From positions 124,001 to 188,000 of the forward strand of contig NZ_CP096661.1 in assembly GCF_023238205.1 (NCBI RefSeq): a DNA stretch of 64,000 nucleotides. Direction: 5' to 3'. This stretch comes from Halorussus limi. GTDB lineage: Archaea; Halobacteriota; Halobacteria; Halobacteriales; Haladaptataceae. The notes beneath the pieces were generated by a model, which was not told the origin of the DNA, ran no database searches, and saw only the letters and a program-made list of their open reading frames with translations. Shown here piece by piece: positions 8,316-16,713 of the stretch. The position numbers and the translations under genes are program-made. How positions within the stretch are numbered: the stretch's first letter is position 1; every line of letters begins with the position of its first letter.

Positions 8316-8874
8316 CGACTCTGGCACCACCGCTCGACGGATGACCGTTCTGCCGCGCCGCATCTAACAACTCTACCCGTCGCTCCAGTGTTTTCCACTC
8401 ACTCACCGCTTCCCACATTTCTTCGACCGCCGACTCTCCGGTATCGTCCACGAGCGATACGTCATCCGGACTGTCAGCGTCGAATCGTGCTTGGTACTCC
8501 TCAAGCTGCTCCATCGTCTCTTTGAGTTCCTCGACGATCTCACTCTCGGAGTACTGGTCTCGAATCTGTTCGATTCTGCGCCACCGCAGATACGACTCGT
8601 TTCGCTCGTATCTTACCGGCCGCCCCGGAATCTCTCGCGTCATCCCCATCGAGGTGAACCATTCGAGGTAGTCGCGCGCGGTCTCGGTATCACAGTCTGC
8701 TTGATCTGCAATTTCCGCGACCTTGGTCGGGATACGGAGTTGTAAGATGACACCGAGCAGTCGTTCCCGCGTTGGACCACCTTTCAAGACCTCTTCGGGT
8801 GCATCCCATTCGGTGAAATCTGGTAGTTCCTCGTCCGGGTCTCGAACGTCCTCGGGGGTGTCAGTCAAATCCAT
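8308..8874 (-). CDS. HTH regulator, putative antitoxin/repressor of the TumE-like partner
   Basis: 188 residues from the ATG at 8874, preferred to 8916 because an AGGAGG ribosome-binding site lies seven bases upstream. A winged-helix/HTH region occupies about residues 35-95 (RERLLGVILQLRIPTKVAEI, then DCDTETARDYLEWFTSMG), followed by a charged coiled-coil-like helix (EIVEELKETMEQLEEYQARF). It resembles the haloarchaeal DUF7342-type family (name from memory). It is translationally coupled to the downstream TumE-like gene, as expected for an antitoxin-toxin order. A plain regulator of an unrelated small protein is the alternative. Confidence 0.65.
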   Translation of the reverse strand: MDLTDTPEDVRDPDEELPDFTEWDAPEEVLKGGPTRERLLGVILQLRIPTKVAEIADQADCDTETARDYLEWFTSMGMTREIPGRPVRYERNESYLRWRRIEQIRDQYSESEIVEELKETMEQLEEYQARFDADSPDDVSLVDDTGESAVEEMWEAVSEWKTLERRVELLDAARQNGHPSSGGARVDA

Positions 8875-8972
8875 CACTATCCTCCTGTTTCCTAATCTTT
8901 GGGCAGCATCGGTCATATATCTATCGCACGCTGAATTATTTCTGCTTCATGTATCGGAGTTTGTCGCTCCGT

Positions 8973-9464
8973 TCAGTAGTGAACGTCAGCGGGGATAATC
9001 CAGAGATTCTCACTCTCGTCAAGGATGCAGTCGAGGTGGTCCCGATGCCGGATGCCGCTCCCGTGTTCGTCGTACAGGAAGATAGTCGGCCCATCGTACG
9101 CGCCGACTTGGTGGAACGCATGCCGGGCCAGTCCTTCATCACGCATAATCTCCTCGTCACCTAGTTCCTCAAGCGCATCCCGGATGCGGTCGAGATTCCG
9201 CTTGAACTCGCTCTTCGTCGCGTCCCACCCACGCTTCAGCAATTCCCGCCCATCGTCGGATTCCACAGGAACTGCTACTGGCAGGTCGCCCCACCGGGCC
9301 TTCCCAGCGACTGACGTGCCCGACTCGTCGAACGTCACGTAGTAATCGAACACAGTATCTGTATGTGGACTGGCTCCGACGAGTCGGTCGAATACCGTCT
9401 TTCCAGTCGCGAGTGCTTCGTCTTGTGTCGACGCCTCTACGAGCGAGTAAATTATCATGTGCAT
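8973..9464 (-). CDS. haloarchaeal accessory protein of unknown function
   Basis: 163 residues, acidic and soluble, beginning MHMIIYSLVEASTQDEALATG. Motifs seen are a strand-rich N-terminus, a central GDLPVAVPVESDDGRELLKR and a C-terminal FLYDEHGSGIRHRDHLD. Proteins with this look are frequent in haloarchaeal plasmids and islands. I recognise no catalytic motif. It sits upstream of the HTH/TumE-like pair in the same direction. Confidence 0.6.
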   Translation of the reverse strand: MHMIIYSLVEASTQDEALATGKTVFDRLVGASPHTDTVFDYYVTFDESGTSVAGKARWGDLPVAVPVESDDGRELLKRGWDATKSEFKRNLDRIRDALEELGDEEIMRDEGLARHAFHQVGAYDGPTIFLYDEHGSGIRHRDHLDCILDESENLWIIPADVHY

Positions 9465-9533
9465 TGGTTCTCACGTCGATCTGCCGACGCAGGCGACTGC
9501 ACGCCGCGCTACTGCTGGGTACGCCGGCACTCA

Positions 9534-9686
9534 TCGCCGGCGCAGAAAAACACGGATATAGTGCTCATCGGTTGTTTCGACCGTACTGGTAGTGATCTGA
9601 CCATCACACCCGGGGCAGTAGTTCGATATAGCTCCGGACTGTACGTCTTCGTCGAACGCTCGCTCGTAGATGACTCCATCCGACAT
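9534..9686 (-). pseudogene. N-terminal fragment of a transcription initiation factor B gene (tfb)
   Basis: The frame starting at 9686 reads MSDGVIYERAFDEDVQ, then a CPGC knuckle and GQITTSTVETT. This is the characteristic start of haloarchaeal TFB proteins, which have IYERxFDEDVQ and a CPxC zinc ribbon. After VETT the sequence departs (DEHYIRVFLRRR, stop). The second half of the ribbon, the B-finger and both cyclin folds are missing. The break lies near 9567, beside a short inverted repeat (GCCGGC...GCCGGC around 9520-9542). A truncated tfb paralogue left by recombination. Confidence 0.7.
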
Positions 9687-9997
9687 TGATATCACGTTTC
9701 TCCAGGACCTCGCCAACTCGACGACGCCCTTACCACTTGTGTGGCAGATAAACAGTCCTATAATCTCTTTTGCTCGTATCAGCCATAGCCGGTATTCGAG
9801 CAGTAGAACGTGGCTTGACGTGACAACTCTGAACCCCACACGAAATGAATTCCTGACATTATATTTCGTATCAGACGGCCTTTGGGTTCGGAAACGCTTT
9901 CCGGCGAAGTTGAGTTCGTCATTACTGGTCAACGAGTCGAAAAGCACGGAATTGTACCACCCATACACAAGCCTTTTAATCGGGTAGCGTCTACGTA
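9687..9997. promoter_or_regulatory. intergenic region with a TATA-like box for the HTH gene
   Basis: AT-rich, no convincing gene. CTTTTAAT at about 9972-9979 lies roughly 25 bases before the ATG at 9998, as expected for a leaderless haloarchaeal transcript. On the other strand it would hold the promoter of the lost tfb copy. Confidence 0.45.
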
Positions 9998-10411
9998 GTG
10001 ATGATAACAATGCCAGATTCCATGTCCGAACAACTCCAACAAGATATGGAGTGCGAGGGTCTCCTCGAGTGTTTCCACGGTCTCAAACAACTCGACAGGG
10101 AGTGCTTCCAGGCGCTAGTAGATGCAGGAGAACCGGTCACGGTCGACGAACTTGCAGAGGCCGTCAACCGCGAACGTTCGACCGCCTACCGCGCGGTTCA
10201 GCGGTTGCTCCAAACGGGATTCATCCAGAAGGAACAGGTCAACTACGACCAGGGCGGCTACTACCACGTCTACTCGCCGACTGACCCGTCACAGATAACC
10301 GACGAGATGCAGCGGATGCTCAACGAGTGGTACGCCAAGATGGGTCAGCTCATTCAGGACTTCGAGGACAAATATGATCAGACCGATGCGGCCGTGCAGG
10401 TTGAGGGCTGA
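9998..10411 (+). CDS. TrmB-like helix-turn-helix transcriptional regulator
   Basis: 137 residues. The N-terminal half is a winged helix of the TrmB/sugar-regulator type: CFQALVDAGEPVTVDELAEA, then RERSTAYRAVQRLLQTGF and a wing (EQVNYDQGGYYHVY). A helical C-terminal tail (EMQRMLNEWYAKMGQLIQDF) is likely for dimerisation. It lacks the TrmB ligand-binding domain, so any sensing must be through the HTH itself or a partner. It has one cysteine (C19) near its start. It stands directly upstream of the thioredoxin pair and at the head of the sulfur island, so it is a candidate, unproven, to bind the AGTATTG dyads. A start at a second ATG (10010) is possible. Confidence 0.8.
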   Translation: MMITMPDSMSEQLQQDMECEGLLECFHGLKQLDRECFQALVDAGEPVTVDELAEAVNRERSTAYRAVQRLLQTGFIQKEQVNYDQGGYYHVYSPTDPSQITDEMQRMLNEWYAKMGQLIQDFEDKYDQTDAAVQVEG

Positions 10412-10544
10412 GAGGCCTATCTCCGTCTCGTTCCTTCTCTCTACTGTCGATTCCCGCCCTACTCTTCCAGCATTCCCTGTCTCGGAACTATTACGATACT
10501 GATACAACAAGGCATTCTCAACGCTTTCCCAATCGCACCCCGAC

Positions 10545-10575
10545 AGTATTGCACAGAATCCACACAACACTTAAC
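10545..10575 (+). promoter_or_regulatory. AGTATTG element and TATA-like box before the thioredoxin gene
   Basis: AGTATTG at 10545-10551 is followed by a near-complementary CAACACT (13-base spacer instead of 11) and a CTTAACTACC TATA-like stretch. It lies 50 bases before the ATG at 10601. Weaker member of the dyad family described at 19719. Confidence 0.4.
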
Positions 10576-10600
10576 TACCATCGGGCCCTACTCACAGGCG

Positions 10601-10963
10601 ATGACAGTCGATACGGCATCCAATTCAGGTACGGACGTTCCTACCGAACCGGTAAACGTCGGTAGCGAAACCGAACTCAACGAACTCGTGGACGACTCTG
10701 GCGTGGTCCTTGCGGACTTCTACGCCGACTGGTGCGGACCGTGCCAGATGCTGGCACCGATAGTCGACAACCTCGCCGCCGAGACCGACGCGGTGGTCGC
10801 GAAAATTGACGTCGATGCCAACCAACAACTCGCGAAGGCCTATGGCGTCCGCGGCGTTCCGACGCTTGTGCTGTTCGCGGACGGACAGCAGGTTGAAGAG
10901 ATAGTCGGCGTCCAGGCAGAGGAACAGTTGCGCGAACTGATTCAGAACTACACCGAAGAATGA
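10601..10963 (+). CDS. trxA: thioredoxin
   Basis: 120 residues with a classic thioredoxin fold: strand VVLADFYADWCGPCQML with redox pair C45-GP-C48, KIDVDANQQLAKAYGVRG and the cis-proline GVRGVPTLVLF. It has a 20-residue acidic N-terminal extension and no signal peptide, so it acts in the cytoplasm. It reduces protein disulfides, and in this context probably persulfide or rhodanese intermediates (inference). Its last bases overlap the start of the reductase gene (ATGA), so the two are translationally coupled as a Trx/TrxR pair. Confidence 0.92.
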   Translation: MTVDTASNSGTDVPTEPVNVGSETELNELVDDSGVVLADFYADWCGPCQMLAPIVDNLAAETDAVVAKIDVDANQQLAKAYGVRGVPTLVLFADGQQVEEIVGVQAEEQLRELIQNYTEE

Positions 10964-11985
10964 GCGAGGAAACACGCGATCTCGTCATCGCTGGTTCCGG
11001 AGTCGCCGGGCTGTCGGCAGCTGTCTACGCGGCACGCGCCGACTTTGACCCGCTTGTCCTCGAGGGTGACGAACCCGGCGGACAACTCACGCTCACGACG
11101 GACGTAGAGAACTATCTCGGGTTCCCCGACGGCGTCGGTGGCATGGAACTGATCCAGCGCGGCAAAGAGCAGGCCGAGAAGTTCGGAGCGGAGTTCAAGC
11201 ACGGGAGCATCGAGTGGGCGGACCTCGACGAGCGACCGTTCAAACTCTCGCTGTCGACCGGCGAGACTCTGGAGACCCAGACGCTTATCGTCGCGACTGG
11301 CGCGAGCGCACGCTGGGTCGGTGCTGACGGCGAGGATGAATTGATGGGCTACGGTCTCTCGACCTGTGCGACCTGTGACGGAGCCTTCCACCGCGGCGAC
11401 AACGTGCTCGTCGTCGGCGGCGGCGATAGCGCGATGGAGGAGGCGCTCTTCCTCGCGAAGTTCGCCGACTCCGTGACCGTGGTTCACCGGCGTGAAGAAC
11501 TCCGGGCCTCCGAAATCATGGCCGACCGTGCTCGCGACCACGACGCCATCGAGTTCCGATGGAACACGGAACTCCGGTCGCTCCACGGCTCGCAGGAAGA
11601 GGGCGTCACCGGTGCGACGCTGATCTCCCATGCTGACGGCCATCCCAAGCAGAGGGCCGAGAATGGGATCGAAGTCGAGACGGAGACCGTCGACGTCGGT
11701 GGTGTCTTCTACGCCGTCGGCCACACGCCGAACACTCAGTTCCTCGAAGATACTGGTGTCGAATTGGACGAGGACGGATACGTTCGGTTGCAGACGGACG
11801 ATGACGGTCGGCCAACTTCCGAGACGACGGTGGAGGGAGTGTTCGCCGCGGGTGACGTGGCCGACTCCCGATACCAGCAGGCGGTCACCGCGGCGGGAAC
11901 TGGAAGTATGGCCGCACTCGACGCTGAGGAGTACCTCGAAACCCTGGAACGCGGTCAGCCCAAAACGGTTGAAGCCTCAGCATAG
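10960..11985 (+). CDS. trxB: thioredoxin-disulfide reductase
   Basis: 341 residues, low-molecular-weight type: FAD motif GSGVAG at residues 11-16, EPGGQL, active site CATC at 136-139 followed by DGAF, NADPH motif VVGGGDSAMEEA, VHRREELRAS, and terminal FAD motif GVFAAGDVAD. It transfers electrons from NAD(P)H to the thioredoxin encoded just upstream with a four-base overlap. The His-Arg-Arg after the NAD fold suggests NADPH. Normal length and all motifs intact. Confidence 0.93.
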   Translation: MSEETRDLVIAGSGVAGLSAAVYAARADFDPLVLEGDEPGGQLTLTTDVENYLGFPDGVGGMELIQRGKEQAEKFGAEFKHGSIEWADLDERPFKLSLSTGETLETQTLIVATGASARWVGADGEDELMGYGLSTCATCDGAFHRGDNVLVVGGGDSAMEEALFLAKFADSVTVVHRREELRASEIMADRARDHDAIEFRWNTELRSLHGSQEEGVTGATLISHADGHPKQRAENGIEVETETVDVGGVFYAVGHTPNTQFLEDTGVELDEDGYVRLQTDDDGRPTSETTVEGVFAAGDVADSRYQQAVTAAGTGSMAALDAEEYLETLERGQPKTVEASA

Positions 11986-12117
11986 GCAACCTCAACTCTT
12001 CGACTGGTTCCTGTCCGTCTTCCCGTTTCGTATAACGATTCCTCTCTCGTCCTCATCCAGTAGCCGCGTCCGTTTCCTACCTTCGGAGCACGTATGAAGA
12101 AGTCCTCGCCTGATTCG

Positions 12118-13500
12118 TTATACGCTCCGAAAAGCCCGTTGAACGACCTCATTGAGTGCCGGATGAACGTGTGTCGAGTCGGCAATGTCCACAACCGTTC
12201 CGCTACCCTGGGTCATTGCCACAACTACTTCGTGAATGAGCATCGACGCGCGCGGCCCAAGAATGTGACACCCTAAAATCGCACCGTCGGACGGGTCAAC
12301 GAGGACCTTCACAATCCCTTCGGTCTCCTTCAACGCACCGCCCATCGCAGTATCCTCGTACGAATACTTCCCACTGATATACTCCATATTCTCTTCCTCG
12401 AGTTCCTCTTCAGTCATCCCAACTCCAGCGACCTGCGGTGACGAGAACACTGCATGCGGCATTGCAGCGTAATCAACCGGATGCTTATGGTCGTGCTCAC
12501 CAAACGCGTTCTGAACTACGTACTGCGCCTCAAGGTTCGCACTGTGCTTGTAGAGGTACTCCCCGACAATGTCGCCCAACGCCCAGACATTCTGTGCCGT
12601 GGTTTCCAGATATTCGTTTGTCTCGACGAATCCGAGCGGATCCGTCTCAATCCCCGCGTTTTCAACCGCCAAGGTATCCGTATTTGGGATTCGGCCTGCA
12701 GCGATCAATAACTCGTCGCCAGCGATATCAATGACCTCACCATCAGCGTGTTCAGCAGTAACCGTTATTTCTCCGTTCTGTTGGGCGGCGGCGATGGCCT
12801 CGTAACTGGTGTAGACGGTGTGTTTGTCCGCGAAGCCCCGTGTAAATCGCTCTGCAATCTCGCGGTCTTCCTCGGGGAGTAGTGTGTCTGCCCGTCCAAT
12901 AATGGTGATGTCCGTACCAAACGATCCGTAGAAGTGGGCCAATTCAGCTGCGATGTATCCACCTCCGACGATGACGAGATGATTCGGACGTGTATCCCGT
13001 TGCAGCGCGCCCGTACTCGTGATGTAGTCCACGTCCTCAATACCGTCAATCGGTGGGATGAAGGGCCGCGTTCCAGCAGCAACGATAACCTTGTGACCGA
13101 TAATCTGGTTCCCGTTCACTTTGAGTGTTCGCGTATCGACGAACTGCGCTTCGTCTTTGAACAACGTATGATTCGGCGATTGGCGGAGTCCATGTTCGAT
13201 TTGGGTCGCGCTTTCCTCGACATCAGCATTGACCTCCTCAACCATGGACGCAAAATCGACATTCGTAATCTCGGCTTCGATACCGAACTGTTCGGACTGG
13301 CGGATTTGCTCGGCAATATCCGCACGATGAATCAACATCTTCGATGGCACACACCCCCGATTCAAGCACGTCCCGCCCATCAGGCCCTTCTCGATTACCG
13401 CAACATCCGCCCCCTGTCGCGCTGCCGCCGACGCCACGCTAAGCCCTGATCCAGCCCCAATCACGACCACATCGAACTCGGTTAGTTGTCCCTCTTGCAT
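12118..13500 (-). CDS. second FAD-dependent disulfide reductase (DLD/MerA/GCR family)
   Basis: 460 residues, intact: FAD-binding GAGSG at 15-19, GGTCLNRGCVPSK with C45 and C50, NAD-binding IVGGGYIAAELAHFYG, VWALGDIVGEYLYKHSANLE and the dimerisation HVHPALNEVVQRAF with catalytic His and Glu. Same subfamily as the gene at 2546; no heavy-metal domain. Its place inside the sulfur island, convergent with trxB, favours a low-molecular-weight disulfide or persulfide substrate, for example bis-gamma-glutamylcystine, over lipoamide; no E1/E2 genes are adjacent. Upstream lies an AGTATTG inverted repeat. Confidence 0.85.
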   Translation of the reverse strand: MQEGQLTEFDVVVIGAGSGLSVASAAARQGADVAVIEKGLMGGTCLNRGCVPSKMLIHRADIAEQIRQSEQFGIEAEITNVDFASMVEEVNADVEESATQIEHGLRQSPNHTLFKDEAQFVDTRTLKVNGNQIIGHKVIVAAGTRPFIPPIDGIEDVDYITSTGALQRDTRPNHLVIVGGGYIAAELAHFYGSFGTDITIIGRADTLLPEEDREIAERFTRGFADKHTVYTSYEAIAAAQQNGEITVTAEHADGEVIDIAGDELLIAAGRIPNTDTLAVENAGIETDPLGFVETNEYLETTAQNVWALGDIVGEYLYKHSANLEAQYVVQNAFGEHDHKHPVDYAAMPHAVFSSPQVAGVGMTEEELEEENMEYISGKYSYEDTAMGGALKETEGIVKVLVDPSDGAILGCHILGPRASMLIHEVVVAMTQGSGTVVDIADSTHVHPALNEVVQRAFRSV

Positions 13501-13527
13501 ACTGCGGAATTGCGTCTACACGCAGAT

Positions 13528-13562
13528 AGTATTGTTCGCTATACGGACTTTCTTCCAATACT
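13528..13562. promoter_or_regulatory. AGTATTG inverted repeat in the promoter region of the disulfide reductase
   Basis: On the plus strand AGTATTG (13528-13534) and CAATACT (13556-13562) form a perfect 7-base inverted repeat, but with a 21-base spacer rather than 11. It starts 28 bases upstream of the ATG at 13500. Related to, but spaced differently from, the dyads at 15333, 18347 and 19719. Confidence 0.45.
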
Positions 13563-13675
13563 TCTCTGAGCCAACCTCAAAGGGTTGAACGCCTTGAACA
13601 GGTCGGCCTTGATTTGCTGTGGTAGTAGGGTAGAACCGTAGGACGATTATGCAAGACTACCTAACGTAGATATCG

Positions 13676-14377
13676 ATGACCGGAAGTTCAAGTAAGGAAA
13701 TCGATCCATCCGATCCAGAGCATCGCGAGGTCGGTCAAGGGCTTCTCGACGAGGAGATGGGCCCCAGCGGCTCGATGGCCCATCTATACCGTGGTGAAAT
13801 CCATCGCATGAAGCTCTGGCGTGAACGCCTCGACCGTACCACCAACTGGGCGGTAATCGTGCTAGCGGCGATCCTGACGTGGGCGTTCTCCAGCGTAACA
13901 AACCCACACTACGTGTTGCTCGCCGGCGGCGCGATTCTCGGCGTGTTCCTCGGAATTGAAGCGCGGCGGTACCGGGGGTACGACATCTGGCGGTCGCGCG
14001 TCCGCACGTTGCAGAAAAACGTCTTCGCGTACGGGCTGGACCCCTCACAGGGATTGGAAGACGCGGACTGGCGCGCCCACCTGAGTAGCAGTTACCGGCA
14101 ACCCCGACTCAGAATCACGCGACTGGAAGCCATTGCACATCGACTTCGGCGGGTGTATCTCCCCCTGCTAACTGTCCTATTCGGTGCATGGGTAGTTCGT
14201 GTCACGGCGTTTGCGGATGTCCCATGGCCAGACAGCGCAGCCATCGGTCAACTCCCAGGAACTGCGGTGATTGCCATTGTCGTACTAACCTATGGAGGGC
14301 TACTCGTCATCGCAATGCGACCACGCACGTGGCATGCAGAGGGGGAACTCCTGAACGAAGACTTGCGAGAAGAGTAG
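13676..14377 (+). CDS. DUF2270 membrane protein
   Basis: 233 residues. The N-terminal soluble part carries the family's MAHLYRGEIHRMKLWRERLD motif, followed by two close hydrophobic helices (about residues 58-100), LGIEARRYRGYDIWRSRVR, and two more helices near the C-terminus (residues 165-225). DUF2270 proteins are predicted inner-membrane proteins of unknown function. It converges with the tusA-dsrE2 operon and shows no link to it beyond proximity. Start chosen at the first in-frame codon consistent with the acidic N-terminus. Confidence 0.8.
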   Translation: MTGSSSKEIDPSDPEHREVGQGLLDEEMGPSGSMAHLYRGEIHRMKLWRERLDRTTNWAVIVLAAILTWAFSSVTNPHYVLLAGGAILGVFLGIEARRYRGYDIWRSRVRTLQKNVFAYGLDPSQGLEDADWRAHLSSSYRQPRLRITRLEAIAHRLRRVYLPLLTVLFGAWVVRVTAFADVPWPDSAAIGQLPGTAVIAIVVLTYGGLLVIAMRPRTWHAEGELLNEDLREE

Positions 14378-14502
14378 TTACGGTCTGGTCAGGCACTAGT
14401 TTCCGGCGTCCTCTACGTTGGTTGGTGATCGCCGTTGGAAATCACCCATCGGTACGAGCGACCACCGATGGAAGGAGTAGCAGTCCGGTCCAAAAAGCAG
14501 CG

Positions 14503-15087
14503 TTAGACCAGCAGCTGAATGTCAGCCTCGGCCATGTCCTGCAACGCCGTCGCGGCACCGACGCCCGTGGTGACGCCGTCGTAGAAGTTCCCCTCGTCGT
14601 AGTCCATCAGGTCAATGGTCATCTGGCAGGCCTGGAACTCGACGCCCATGTCCAGCGAAGTCTCGATGAGTTCCTGGATGGTGGCGGTGTCATTGTCTTC
14701 AATTTGCCGTTCCATCATCTTCGTCGTCACCCGGTCCATACCGGGGAGCGTCGCGATGGCGTTCGGGACGGGCATGTTCGGATTACCGACCGAACTCAGT
14801 TTGAGGTCCTTCGACTTGTCCTCGTGGAGGATGTCGAGTCCCCAGAATGTGTGGAAAACCGTCACGTCCCAGCCGAACGCGGCGGCCGTGCTAGCGAGGA
14901 TGAGCGGCGGATACGCCATGTCGAGCGTCCCCTTCGTTGAAATGATCGACATTTTCTTGGGGCCGTCGTCGACCTCGCTCTTGACCTCGGCGAGTTCCGA
15001 TTCGAGTTCCTCGATACGCGATTCGAGGGTGGCCACGTCGGTCTCCGTCGCACCGTCGGCCGACGCGGAGGGAGCATCCGTACTCAT
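14503..15087 (-). CDS. DsrE2-type sulfur carrier protein (DsrE/DsrF/DrsH-like)
   Basis: 194 residues. After an acidic tail and a coiled coil (about residues 18-42), the DsrE2 core reads MSIISTKGTLDMAYPPLILA, FHTFWGLDIL, MERQIEDN and EFQACQMTIDLM with the conserved cysteine C154. Characterised DsrE2 relatives accept sulfane sulfur at this cysteine and exchange it with TusA. Most DsrE2 are thought to be membrane-associated; here the AYPPLILASTAAAFG stretch is only mildly hydrophobic. It starts two bases after the tusA stop, a clear operon. Confidence 0.85.
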   Translation of the reverse strand: MSTDAPSASADGATETDVATLESRIEELESELAEVKSEVDDGPKKMSIISTKGTLDMAYPPLILASTAAAFGWDVTVFHTFWGLDILHEDKSKDLKLSSVGNPNMPVPNAIATLPGMDRVTTKMMERQIEDNDTATIQELIETSLDMGVEFQACQMTIDLMDYDEGNFYDGVTTGVGAATALQDMAEADIQLLV

Positions 15088-15089
15088 GT

Positions 15090-15332
15090 TTACTCCGTCT
15101 TCCGGACGTAGTGTTTGAACAGGTCGTCGCCCTCCTCTTGGTCGAGCAGTTCGACGCCGTCGGTCGTATCGGCCCAGCCCCCGAGGTCGCTCATGCTACC
15201 GGGGTCGGTCGCGAGGACTTCGAGTACGTCGCCCTCGTCTAGCTGGTCGATGGACTGCTTGGTCTTGACGACGGGCATCGGGCAGTTCTGTCCTTTTACG
15301 TCGAGCGTCTCTGTGACTTCGTACTGAGTCAT
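15090..15332 (-). CDS. tusA: TusA-family sulfurtransferase
   Basis: 80 residues from the ATG at 15332, preferred to a longer unlikely frame. The TusA signature is complete: LDVKGQNCPMPVVKTKQSID with the persulfide-carrying cysteine C17 in CPMP, then LEVLATDPGS, a Met-containing turn and a C-terminal strand. TusA carries sulfur as a protein persulfide between rhodaneses, DsrE proteins and oxidising enzymes. Coupling with dsrE2 matches the known rhodanese-TusA-DsrE2 relay of sulfur oxidisers. A dyad sits immediately before the start codon. Confidence 0.93.
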   Translation of the reverse strand: MTQYEVTETLDVKGQNCPMPVVKTKQSIDQLDEGDVLEVLATDPGSMSDLGGWADTTDGVELLDQEEGDDLFKHYVRKTE

Positions 15333-15357
15333 GATATTGACTTCACTACCCAATACT
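15333..15357 (-). promoter_or_regulatory. dyad AGTATTG-N11-CAATATC abutting the tusA start
   Basis: Read on the minus strand, AGTATTG (15357-15351), eleven bases, then CAATATC (15339-15333); five of seven positions match the perfect dyad arm CAATACT. The second arm touches the ATG of tusA, so a bound protein would cover the initiation region of a leaderless or short-leader transcript and would most simply repress. Confidence 0.5.
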
Positions 15358-15468
15358 AACTCCGGTAGTAAAAGACTATCGGTAGTACCCCGGGAAGCAT
15401 ACACGACCGAACACGCTCTGTATAACACATACGCGTTTAATGGTCTGAAACGACGCTCAAGTCGAACT

Positions 15469-15522
15469 AGTATTGTGCCATTTGCAGTTTACTATGCAAA
15501 GTCTTATTTGACTCCCGGAGGT
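15469..15522 (+). promoter_or_regulatory. AGTATTG element and ribosome-binding site before the first rhodanese-MBL gene
   Basis: AGTATTG at 15469-15475; the position expected for the second arm reads GTTTACT (only the last part matches). A TTTACTATGC box follows, and a GGAGGT Shine-Dalgarno sequence lies at about 15517-15522, nine bases before the ATG at 15531. This makes the transcript one of the few here with a clear leader. Confidence 0.45.
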
Positions 15523-15530
15523 AGACACGG

Positions 15531-16712
15531 ATGACGATGAGTGAAACCGAACCCACTGAAGGGACGGTCGAATCGATCACTCCCGACGAGCTGAAAGAGC
15601 GCATAGATAGCGGTGAAGGCGTTTTCATCCTCGACGCGCGCTCGGAAGGCGACTTCGAGGAGTGGCACATCGACGGTGAGAACGTCGAAATTGTGAACTA
15701 CCCCTACTTCAAACTCCTAGACGGTATCCCGGAAGACCTGCTCGCGGAGCTCCCCGAAGACCGCGAAATCACCGTTCTGTGTGCGAAGGGCGGATCCAGC
15801 GAAATGGTCGCTGTACATCTCGAAGACGAGGGTTACGACGTCAACCACCTCGAATACGGCATGAAGGGCTGGGCGCGCATCTACGAGTACACCGAACTCG
15901 ACACCGAAACGGAGGCGACCATCGCCCAGTACCGCCGCCCCTCCAGCGGCTGTCTGGCTTACCTCGTCGTCTCCGACGGCGAGGCAGCGGTCGTCGACCC
16001 ACTCCGGGCATTCACCGACGAGTACGTACAGGACGCGAACGCGCTCGGTGCTGATTTGAAATACGTGCTCGACACCCACGTCCACGCAGATCATATCTCT
16101 GGACTGCGTAACCTCGCCGATGACACTGACGCGACGGCAGTCATGCCCGAGCCTGCCGTGGAACGTGGTGTCGAATACGACCAGCGCTACGAGACCGTCG
16201 AGGACGCCGACGCGCTCACCGTCGGCGACGTCGAAATCGAGGTCCTCTACACGCCCGGCCACACGACCGGGATGACCTCCTACAAGGTCGGCGACGTGCT
16301 GTTCACCGGCGACGGCCTATTCACCGAGAGCGTGGCCCGCCCCGACCTCGAAGATCCCGAGGCCGCAAAGGACGCGGCGCAGACGCTCTACCAGAGCCTC
16401 ACCGAGAAAATCCTACCCCTGCCCGACGACACCATCGTCGCGCCTGCGCACTTCAGCGACTCGGCAACGCCGAACGACGACGGCACGTACACGGCCGACC
16501 TCGGCGAGCTAGAGGCGACGATGGACGCGCTCACGATGGACGAAGCCGAGTTCGTGGAGTTCATCGTCGCGGACATGCCCCCGCGACCGGCCAACTACGA
16601 GGACATCATCGCCACCAACCTCGGCCAGCAGTCGCCCGACGACGAGGAGGCGTTCGAGTTGGAACTCGGCCCGAACAACTGCGCGGCCAGCGAGGAGGCC
16701 CTGACCGACTAA
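15531..16712 (+). CDS. rhodanese-metallo-beta-lactamase fusion (persulfide-dioxygenase-like), copy 1
   Basis: 393 residues. Residues 15-115 are a rhodanese domain with active-site cysteine C84 in VLCAKGGSS. From 125 on is an ETHE1/glyoxalase-II-like MBL domain with metal ligands HVHADH (H183, H185, D187, H188), H244 in TPGHTTG, D261 in TGDGLF and H307 in APAHF. The pattern with one catalytic iron is typical of persulfide dioxygenases, which oxidise thiol persulfide to sulfite. The domain order, rhodanese first, is the reverse of many bacterial fusions. The tail ends LELGPNNCAAS..., with a cysteine (C384) conserved in both paralogues here. Next gene starts one base after the stop. Confidence 0.88.
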   Translation: MTMSETEPTEGTVESITPDELKERIDSGEGVFILDARSEGDFEEWHIDGENVEIVNYPYFKLLDGIPEDLLAELPEDREITVLCAKGGSSEMVAVHLEDEGYDVNHLEYGMKGWARIYEYTELDTETEATIAQYRRPSSGCLAYLVVSDGEAAVVDPLRAFTDEYVQDANALGADLKYVLDTHVHADHISGLRNLADDTDATAVMPEPAVERGVEYDQRYETVEDADALTVGDVEIEVLYTPGHTTGMTSYKVGDVLFTGDGLFTESVARPDLEDPEAAKDAAQTLYQSLTEKILPLPDDTIVAPAHFSDSATPNDDGTYTADLGELEATMDALTMDEAEFVEFIVADMPPRPANYEDIIATNLGQQSPDDEEAFELELGPNNCAASEEALTD

Positions 16713-16713
16713 G

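Noticed and set aside
10948-11724. long minus-strand frame opposite trxB
   Set aside because: Antisense shadow of a certain gene. Long antisense frames are common in GC-rich haloarchaeal DNA; the same applies opposite the rhodanese-MBL, reductase and ATPase genes.
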